Assembly: GCA_963786945.1 (NCBI GenBank)
Contig: CAWBAO010000005.1
Location: 558,001 to 622,000 of the forward strand
Direction of reading: 5' to 3'
DNA from: JADKCZ01 sp963786945
Lineage (GTDB): Bacteria; Myxococcota; Myxococcia; Myxococcales; Anaeromyxobacteraceae
Length of the DNA stretch: 64,000 nucleotides
Translations under genes and position numbers: made by a program
Shown here: in pieces, positions 48,598 to 64,000 of the stretch
How the letters are laid out: each line of letters begins with the position of its first letter
Position numbering within the stretch: the stretch's first letter is position 1
The notes under the pieces: model-generated
The model's database searches: none
Seen by the model: only the letters and a program-made list of their open reading frames with translations
What the model was told of the DNA's origin: nothing

Positions 48598-49349
48598 GGC
48601 GGACCGACGGCCCGACCCGGGTCATCTACGGCGTCAACCCGGTCAAGGAGCAGCTGCGCGGTGGCGAGCCGCTGGCCGAGCTCTGGCTGGCCGAGGGGTC
48701 CCGGTCGGGCGCGCTGGCCGAGCTGGAGCGGCTGGCTCGCGAGGCCGGAGCCCAGGTCAAGCACGCGCCGCGGCAGAAGCTCGACCGGCTGGCAGGGGTC
48801 GACCGGCACCAGGGGGTGGTGGCGGTCCTGGAGGGGGCCTTCCGCTACGCCGAGGTGGCCGACCTGCTCGAGGCGGCCCGGGCCGCCGGGGAGCCCCCCC
48901 TCCTGGTCATCCTCGACGGGGTGGAGGACCCGCAGCACCTGGGCGCCATCATCCGCTCGGCGGTGGCCTTCGGGGCACACGGGGTGGTCATCCCGAGGGA
49001 CCGCGCGGTCGGCGTCACCTCGGGCGCGGTCAAGGCCTCGGCCGGAGTGGTGGCGCGCTGCCGGGTGGCCCGAGTGACGAACATATCCAGGATCATTGAT
49101 GAACTGAAGGAGAGCGGGGTCTGGTCGGTGGCCCTGGCCGCCGATGGCGAGCGGGAGCTGGGCCAGCTTGACCTGAAGGGTCCGACGGCCCTCGTCCTGG
49201 GGAGCGAGGGGGAGGGGATCCGCTCCCTCGTTCGGAGGAGCTGTGACCACGGTGCCCGCATCGGGATGGTGGGCCAGGTGGAGAGCCTGAGCGTGTCGGC
49301 GGCGGCGGCGGTCGCCCTCTACGAGGTGGCGCGGCAACGCCGGAGATAG
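48594..49349 (+). CDS. rlmB: 23S rRNA 2'-O-methyltransferase, RlmB/TrmH family
   Basis: A 251-residue SPOUT methyltransferase from GTG 48594. It begins VIYGVNPVKEQL, the N-terminal substrate-binding domain of RlmB. The knotted domain has DPQHLGAIIRSAVAFGAHGV (His where most have Asn), LVLGSEGEGIRSLVRRSCD and VESLSVSAAAAVALYE. RlmB methylates G2251 of 23S rRNA in E. coli; the exact target of related TrmH paralogues can differ. Confidence 0.85.
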   Translation: MRRTDGPTRVIYGVNPVKEQLRGGEPLAELWLAEGSRSGALAELERLAREAGAQVKHAPRQKLDRLAGVDRHQGVVAVLEGAFRYAEVADLLEAARAAGEPPLLVILDGVEDPQHLGAIIRSAVAFGAHGVVIPRDRAVGVTSGAVKASAGVVARCRVARVTNISRIIDELKESGVWSVALAADGERELGQLDLKGPTALVLGSEGEGIRSLVRRSCDHGARIGMVGQVESLSVSAAAAVALYEVARQRRR

Positions 49350-49378
49350 AGGGCTGATTCCGAGGTCACTCAGGTCGC

Positions 49379-49407
49379 TTGACACCGGATCCCCCTTCGT
49401 CTAAAAG
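49379..49407 (+). promoter_or_regulatory. Promoter of the tRNA-tuf operon
   Basis: TTGACA at 49379-49384 and TAAAAG at 49402-49407, 17 bp apart, 80 bp before tRNA-Thr. Two inverted repeats (CTCCAC/GTGGAG and CTGCCG/CGGCAG, the second near GTTTTT) lie in the leader. Confidence 0.75.
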
Positions 49408-49486
49408 ACGCGGCTCCACACGGGACGGGTGGAGACTGCCGCCCGGAGCACGGCAGGCGCGTTTTTGAAGACTTCCAAAGGGTTGG

Positions 49487-49562
49487 GCTGGCGTAGCTCA
49501 GTTGGCAGAGCAGCTGCCTTGTAAGCAGCAGGTCGCGGGTTCGACTCCCACCGCCAGCTCCA
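49487..49562 (+). tRNA. tRNA-Thr (TGT)
   Basis: Acceptor GCTGGCG/CGCCAGC, anticodon stem GCTGC/GCAGC around CTTGTAA (anticodon TGT), T-loop TTCGACT. CCA is encoded. First of four tRNAs before tuf. Confidence 0.95.
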
Positions 49563-49599
49563 GGTCGTGGGACGAGAGACGTCGAGCGAGAATGATTCC

Positions 49600-49685
49600 G
49601 GAGGGGTTCCCGAGCGGCCAAAGGGAGCAGACTGTAAATCTGCCGGTTCACGCCTTCGGTGGTTCGAATCCACCCCCCTCCACCA
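49600..49685 (+). tRNA. tRNA-Tyr (GTA)
   Basis: Acceptor GGAGGGG/CCCCTCC, long variable arm, anticodon loop CTGTAAA (GTA), T-loop TTCGAAT; CCA is encoded. Tyr next to Thr and Gly tRNAs before tuf is a widespread bacterial arrangement. Confidence 0.95.
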
Positions 49686-49752
49686 CACTACGAATCCAAC
49701 ATCGCAGCACCGGAGAACAAGCCGCGCTGGGCCGGAAGTCGCAGCGAATTGT

Positions 49753-49828
<76 letters not shown>

Positions 49829-49855
49829 GTGAGGTGGAACGAAACGGCAGCAGAA

Positions 49856-49931
49856 GCTCTCGTAGCTCAGTTGGCAGAGCGCGTCCTTGGTAAGGACGAG
49901 GTCTCCAGTTCAATCCTGGACGAGAGCTCCA
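49856..49931 (+). tRNA. tRNA-Thr (GGT)
   Basis: Acceptor GCTCTCG/CGAGAGC, anticodon stem CGTCC/GGACG around TTGGTAA (anticodon GGT), T-loop TTCAATC; CCA is encoded. It lies 58 bp before the tuf start and is probably processed from the tuf transcript. Confidence 0.95.
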
Positions 49932-49989
49932 ACATCTTGCAGCAGCGACGCAGCTCACCGCACCGCAGCGACGTCACCAGGAGCGCACC

Positions 49990-51181
<1,192 letters not shown>

Positions 51182-51211
51182 CGCGTTCGCCGCACGGCGA
51201 CGGGAGCGGTC

Positions 51212-51370
51212 ATGGCCGGCAATCGAAGCATCATCACCATGGAGTGCTCCGCCTGCAAGGAGCGGAACTACTCCACCACCAAGAACAAGAAGAAGACGCA
51301 GGACAAGCTCAACCTCTCCAAGTTCTGCCCGCGCTGCCGCAAGCACGTGCTGCACAAGGAGACCAAGTAG
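51212..51370 (+). CDS. rpmG: 50S ribosomal protein L33
   Basis: A 52-residue ribosomal protein. The zinc-ribbon form is retained: CSAC and CPRC in the order of the C+ L33 type. YSTTKNKKKTQDKLNLSKFC is typical. It sits between tuf and tRNA-Trp, a common location near secE. Confidence 0.93.
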   Translation: MAGNRSIITMECSACKERNYSTTKNKKKTQDKLNLSKFCPRCRKHVLHKETK

Positions 51371-51385
51371 TCTCGCGACGTCGTT

Positions 51386-51461
51386 AGGCCAGTAGCTCGA
51401 ACGGTAGAGCAGCGGTCTCCAAAACCGCGGGTTGGGGGTTCGAATCCCTCCTGGCCTGCCA
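51386..51461 (+). tRNA. tRNA-Trp (CCA)
   Basis: Acceptor AGGCCAG/CTGGCCT, anticodon stem GCGGT/ACCGC around CTCCAAA (anticodon CCA), T-loop TTCGAAT; 3' CCA is encoded. tRNA-Trp before secE-nusG is the usual bacterial order. Confidence 0.95.
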
Positions 51462-51520
51462 CCCACCTGGGAGACGAGGCCGCCGAGTCGGCGGCGTCCC
51501 CCGAGAAGGCCCGAAGCGCC

Positions 51521-51916
51521 ATGGACAACGCAGGCGGCGTCGAACAGCCCAAGCGCTACGTCGCGATCTTCTACGTCCTCGCGGCGATCGCGCTGGGCAA
51601 GTTCTTCGAGAAGATCGCGGGGCTGGTCTTCACCTATGCCCGCTTCAACGATGCGACCGTGCTGGTCGAGGGGTGGACGCTCTCGACGGCGATCGGCTTC
51701 GCGGTCGCCGCGGTGCTGGCGGTGGTGGTGTGGCGGATTCCGAAGACCCAGACGGTCTCGCTGGAGATCGCGCTGGAGCTGAAGCGGGTCACCTGGCCGA
51801 GCCTGCGCGAGACGCGGGCCTCGACGGTGGCGGTGGTGGTGGCCAGCTTCATCGCGGCCATCGTGCTGGGGGTCTTCGACTTCATCTGGGGCCGGCTCAG
51901 CTCCCTGGTGTACTAG
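51521..51916 (+). CDS. secE: Protein translocase subunit SecE
   Basis: A 131-residue SecE. The conserved cytoplasmic helix is LELKRVTWPSLRETRAST, followed by the essential membrane span (VAVVVASFIAAIVLGVFDFIW). Two additional N-terminal spans (IFYVLAAIALGKFFEKI and IGFAVAAVLAVVVW) match the three-span SecE of many proteobacteria rather than the one-span short form. nusG follows by 89 bp. Confidence 0.93.
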   Translation: MDNAGGVEQPKRYVAIFYVLAAIALGKFFEKIAGLVFTYARFNDATVLVEGWTLSTAIGFAVAAVLAVVVWRIPKTQTVSLEIALELKRVTWPSLRETRASTVAVVVASFIAAIVLGVFDFIWGRLSSLVY

Positions 51917-52005
51917 GGCGCTGGAGCGGATCGCGCGGGGTCGTCGGGCGCAGGGCGCAGGGCGTCAGCCGAGGGGCGCGGCGCATCGACGGAACGGAGA
52001 GCGGC

Positions 52006-52545
52006 ATGGCCAAGAAGTGGTACGTGGTCCACACCTACTCGGGCTTCGAGAACAAGGTGAAGAAGTCCCTGGAGGAGCGCGTCAAGCAGGAGGAGCTCCA
52101 GGACTCCTTCGGCGAGGTGCTCATCCCCATGGAGGTGGTCCAGGAGATGGTGAAGGGGGAGAAGAAGACCTCCAAGCGGAAGTTCTTCCCCGGCTACATC
52201 CTGGTCAACATGGAGATGACCGACTCCACCTGGCACCTCGTCAAGGGGACGGCCAAGGTGACCGGCTTCGTCGGATCCGCCAAGAACCCCAAGGACGTGC
52301 CCTCCATCACCGACGCCGAGGTCTCCCGCCTCACCGCGCAGATCTCGGAGGGGTCGCTCAAGCCGAAGCCCAAGGTGCAGTTCGAGGAGGGTGACCAGGT
52401 CCGCGTCATCGACGGCCCGTTCTCCAACTTCAACGGCTCGGTCGAGGAAGTGAAGCCCGAGAAGGGCAAGGTCCGGGTGCTGGTCTCCATCTTCGGCCGG
52501 GCCACGCCGGTCGAGCTCGACTTCATGCAGGTCGAGAAGACCTGA
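52006..52545 (+). CDS. nusG: Transcription termination/antitermination protein NusG
   Basis: A 179-residue elongation factor that binds RNA polymerase and Rho or S10. MAKKWYVVHTYSGFENKVKK opens the NGN domain, with FFPGYILVNMEMTD in its centre; the KOW domain is EGDQVRVIDGPFSNFNGSVEEV. Length and order are standard. Confidence 0.96.
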   Translation: MAKKWYVVHTYSGFENKVKKSLEERVKQEELQDSFGEVLIPMEVVQEMVKGEKKTSKRKFFPGYILVNMEMTDSTWHLVKGTAKVTGFVGSAKNPKDVPSITDAEVSRLTAQISEGSLKPKPKVQFEEGDQVRVIDGPFSNFNGSVEEVKPEKGKVRVLVSIFGRATPVELDFMQVEKT

Positions 52546-52699
52546 CCCCGCCGGCTTCAGCCGGCGGAACGATTCGAGGAGATGCAGGAGCAGGTCAAGT
52601 CAAGGAAGCAGCCGCACCGCAGCACACCACGCGTGGAAGGGCGATCCGCCCGATAGACCACGCAGGGCCAGCCGCACCGGCCCGGAAGGAAGGCACGAC

Positions 52700-53146
52700 G
52701 TGAAGAAGATCACAGGGCAGATCAAGCTGCAGCTCCCGGCCGGAAAGGCCAACCCCGCGCCCCCGGTGGGCCCGGCGCTCGGCCAGCACGGCGTCAACAT
52801 CATGGAGTTCTGCAAGCAGTTCAACGCCGCCACCCAGCCGCAGGCGAAGGAAGGCCTGATCATCCCGGTGATCATCACCGTCTACCAGGACCGCTCCTTC
52901 ACCTTCCAGCTCAAGACCCCGCCGGCGGCCGTCCTGCTCAAGAAGGCGGCCGGCCTGCACACCGAGAAGAAGAAGGGCTCGGGCGCCCACAAGCCGGGCA
53001 AGGAGAAGGTCGGCCAGGTGTCCCGGAAGAAGGTCGAGGAGATCGCCAAGCTGAAGATGCAGGACATGACGGCGGGCAGCCTCGAGGCCGCGATGCGGAC
53101 CATCGAGGGGACCGCCCGCTCCATGGGCATCGACATCGTCGGCTGA
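52700..53146 (+). CDS. rplK: 50S ribosomal protein L11
   Basis: A 148-residue protein from GTG 52700. KKITGQIKLQLPAGKANPAP and PVGPALGQHGVNIMEFCKQF are the L11 N-terminal signature; the RNA-binding C-terminal domain contains GSGAHKPGKEKVGQVSRKKV. It starts 154 bp after nusG, a gap without another gene. Confidence 0.97.
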   Translation: MKKITGQIKLQLPAGKANPAPPVGPALGQHGVNIMEFCKQFNAATQPQAKEGLIIPVIITVYQDRSFTFQLKTPPAAVLLKKAAGLHTEKKKGSGAHKPGKEKVGQVSRKKVEEIAKLKMQDMTAGSLEAAMRTIEGTARSMGIDIVG

Positions 53147-53173
53147 CCGCCGCCTTCAGCGAGGAACGACCAC

Positions 53174-53878
<705 letters not shown>

Positions 53879-54175
53879 CCTCGAGAACCACCTGCGGGCC
53901 CTTCGCCCGCGGGAGCGATGTGCCCGGCGGCATGACGCCGCCGGGGATTCTGGTCCAAGACAGCGGGCCCGCCCGACCCCGAGTGCGAGTGGTCCAAGGG
54001 GGAGGGTGGCCAAGCGGAGCCGAGAGGCCCCGACCCGCCGAGACGGAACCTGCGGTGTCGTACGCAGCGTCCCCTGCTTGGCCAGGGGGTTTTGGTACCG
54101 GCCGGGAGGCCGTCCGAAGCCCACGAACGAAGCCGTCGACCCCAGGGTCCGCGGCCAGGAAGGTGGTGAGTACAT
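53879..54175 (+). promoter_or_regulatory. rplJ leader (L10 leader-like)
   Basis: A 297-bp gap between rplA and rplJ contains no gene. TGGCCAAG (54007-54014) pairs with CTTGGCCA (54077-54084), with smaller repeats inside, and GCGGGC/GCCCGC forms a hairpin just after rplA. This is the position and general shape of the L10 leader, through which the L10-L7/L12 complex represses its own translation. Confidence 0.6.
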
Positions 54176-54700
54176 TTGAACCGGACGGATAAGGAAGCGG
54201 TCATCGCGGAGCTGCACGCCAAGATGGCCAGGTCCCGGGCCGCCATCGTGGCGGAACCCAGGGGGCTCGACGTGGAGACGGTCACCGCGCTGCGCAAGAA
54301 GCTGCGCGACGCCAAGGTGGAGTACCGCGTCGTGAAGAACACCCTCGCCGCGCGCGCCGCCAAGGGCACGCCGGTGGAGGTGGTCGCCGACAAGTTCGTG
54401 GGGCCCACCGCGCTCGTCATGTCGTACGACGACGTGGTCGCCCCCGCGAAGCTGCTCACGGAGTTCATGAAGGACCGTGACAACTTCGCGATTCGTGGAG
54501 CGGTGGTGGAGGGAGCGCTGGTGGACGCCAAGGGCGTCGCCGCGCTCGCGAAGCTGCCGGGCCTCAACGAGCTGCGCGCGCAGATCCTGGGCATGCTGGC
54601 CCAGCCTGCCACGAAGCTCGCGCGGATCATCGGCACCCCGGCCCAGCAGCTCGCCCGCGTGCTCGGCGCGCGGAAGGAGCAGCTGGAGAAGCAGTCCTGA
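54176..54700 (+). CDS. rplJ: 50S ribosomal protein L10
   Basis: A 174-residue stalk-base protein from TTG 54176. NRTDKEAVIAELHAKMARSR and VEYRVVKNTLAARAAKGTPV are family landmarks; the Ala/Leu-rich C-terminal helix, which holds the L7/L12 dimers, begins near PATKLARIIGTPAQQLA. The TTG start is unusual but gives the expected N-terminus and agrees with the leader's presence. Confidence 0.95.
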   Translation: MNRTDKEAVIAELHAKMARSRAAIVAEPRGLDVETVTALRKKLRDAKVEYRVVKNTLAARAAKGTPVEVVADKFVGPTALVMSYDDVVAPAKLLTEFMKDRDNFAIRGAVVEGALVDAKGVAALAKLPGLNELRAQILGMLAQPATKLARIIGTPAQQLARVLGARKEQLEKQS

Positions 54701-54790
54701 CAGGTACCTGAACCCGGGGCGGTGCCGCTGGCCGCCCCCAAGAACGCTGCCGGGCCAGTGCCCGGACGAAGAGAAAAGGAAGAGGAAATC

Positions 54791-55168
54791 ATGGCCGATC
54801 TCAATGCCATCGTGGAGCAGCTGTCTGGTCTCACCGTCCTGCAGGCTGCCGAGCTGGTGAAGCAGCTCGAGGAGAAGTGGGGCGTTTCCGCCGCGGCCGC
54901 CGTCGCCGTGGCCGCTGGCCCGGCCGCTGCCGGTCCGGCCGCCGCCGCCGAGGAGAAGACCGAGTTCTCGGTCGTCCTCACCGAGGCCGGCGCGAACAAG
55001 ATCAACGTCATCAAGGAGGTCCGCGTGGTCACGGGCCTGGGCCTGAAGGAGGCCAAGGACCTGGTCGAGGGCGCCCCCAAGGAGGTCAAGGGTGGCGTTC
55101 CCAAGGCGGAGGCCGACGAGATCAAGAAGAAGCTCGAGGCCGCCGGCGCCAAGGTCGAGATCAAGTAA
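54791..55168 (+). CDS. rplL: 50S ribosomal protein L7/L12
   Basis: A 125-residue stalk protein. The N-terminal dimer domain (MADLNAIVEQLSGLTVLQAA) and Ala/Gly hinge (AAGPAAAGPAAAAEE) precede the factor-binding domain with NKINVIKEVRVVTGLGLKEA. It ends with the usual KKKLEAAGAKVEIK. Confidence 0.97.
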   Translation: MADLNAIVEQLSGLTVLQAAELVKQLEEKWGVSAAAAVAVAAGPAAAGPAAAAEEKTEFSVVLTEAGANKINVIKEVRVVTGLGLKEAKDLVEGAPKEVKGGVPKAEADEIKKKLEAAGAKVEIK

Positions 55169-55184
55169 CGCCGCCGGGGGGCAC

Positions 55185-55208
55185 GGGATGGGCCGCGAGG
55201 CCCGTCCC
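55185..55208 (+). terminator. Attenuator-like hairpin between rplL and rpoB
   Basis: GGGATGGGCC and GGCCCGTCCC form a 10-bp stem (one G-T pair) with loop GCGA, 16 bp after rplL. No T-run follows, so partial termination, as at this place in E. coli, is possible but not shown. Confidence 0.5.
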
Positions 55209-55383
55209 GCGCCACCCGCTCTGCTTGTCCTTTGACGCAGGGGTTCATGCCCGTTAAGTCCTGACCCCCTGTCCAGTGAGCCAGCAGATCGCGGCCGGAT
55301 GGCCGGGTGATGTCGGGGAGCCGGCCGCGAGGCTGGCTAGACGCTTTTCAGCAGCCTGATTCAGCGAAAGAGGTCCGTTCTCG

Positions 55384-59633
<4,250 letters not shown>

Positions 59634-59672
59634 TCAGCGTTCCAACGGAATCCGAGAAGCCAGGGAGTCGAC

Positions 59673-63860
<4,188 letters not shown>

Positions 63861-63899
63861 CGCCCCGTCACCGGGCGGTCCCGGCGCCCGCTTCTCACG

Positions 63900-63940
63900 G
63901 AGAGGTCCAGTCCCAGATGGGGCTGGACCTCTCTTTTCTT
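63900..63940 (+). terminator. Intrinsic terminator of rpoBC
   Basis: GAGAGGTCCAGTCCC pairs with GGGGCTGGACCTCTC (one wobble) around the loop AGAT, followed by TTTTCTT. It is 39 bp after rpoC and ends the long ribosomal-RNA polymerase transcription unit. Confidence 0.92.
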
Positions 63941-63981
63941 GTGCTCCTTCTGGGCGGATCTCTGACGCGCAACGTCTTGAT

Positions 63982-64000
63982 TTGACACAAGCCTATAAAT
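63982..64000 (+). promoter_or_regulatory. Possible start of a further promoter
   Basis: TTGACA at 63982-63987 matches the -35 box used elsewhere in this window, but a properly spaced -10 would lie past the right edge. TATAAA at 63994 is too close to serve with it. Confidence 0.3.

Overview
The window is very GC-rich DNA packed with short intergenic gaps, GTG/TTG starts and many 1-4 bp gene overlaps. The gene content (AgmX/PglI-like and MJ0042 zinc-ribbon proteins, several Hsp70 genes, a secE-nusG-rplKAJL-rpoBC core) points to a deltaproteobacterium of the Myxococcota, most likely an Anaeromyxobacter relative. That assignment is inference from protein style and gene order; no rRNA is present.

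Layout. 1-5.8 kb (minus strand): a compact operon that looks like a ribosomally made, modified peptide (RiPP) locus of the lasso-leader type. It holds two paralogous lipoproteins, a 56-codon precursor-like ORF (3361-3531), a TolB-like lipoprotein, a transglutaminase-like leader peptidase fused to a PqqD-type recognition domain, an HPr-kinase-like kinase and a nucleotidyltransferase cut by the left edge. 5.9-15.3 kb: lysC, a helix-hairpin-helix protein, a zinc-ribbon/TPR-like protein, a CHAP-type lipoprotein, argS, a SPOR protein, a cupin and an FAD-dependent dehydrogenase. 15.4-18.9 kb: a glycolytic operon gap-pgk-tpiA-secG between a promoter and a terminator, then tRNA-Leu. 19.1-24.2 kb: a sulfur-transfer block (DsrE-like, E1/ThiF-like, TusA-like, a MoaD-like/E1 fusion, a JAMM protease, an APS-kinase-like protein, LarE). 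24.3-36.1 kb: a small ribbon-helix-helix regulator with its own operator-like repeat, truA, clpX, an Hsp70 without a lid, a deaminase, a UXX-star-type glutaredoxin and several proteins of unknown role. 36.2-39.7 kb: an iron-uptake operon (Fur box, fur, feoB, a Cys-rich small protein, a DtxR-FeoA fusion). 39.8-49.3 kb: ftsB, a GAF-GAF-GGDEF cyclase, a PIN-PhoH ATPase, a lipid-kinase-like protein, dnaK, a RimK-like ligase and rlmB. 49.4-64 kb: four tRNAs (Thr, Tyr, Gly, Thr), tuf, rpmG, tRNA-Trp, secE-nusG, rplK-rplA, rplJ-rplL and rpoB-rpoC, ending in a strong terminator.

Sequence quality matters here. Nine genes or gene parts carry small indels, including single-copy essential genes (pgk, dnaK twice, tuf, rpoB). 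In each case adding or removing one or two bases restores a full-length conserved protein. I read these as sequencing or assembly errors and annotate each gene across its full span.

The most interesting unit is the RiPP-like operon. Its small ORF has Tyr, Pro, Leu, Val and Thr at exactly the lasso-leader spacing, but its predicted core lacks any Asp or Glu to close a lasso ring. The sulfur-carrier block, with a carrier fused to a degenerate E1 beside a JAMM protease, is the second.
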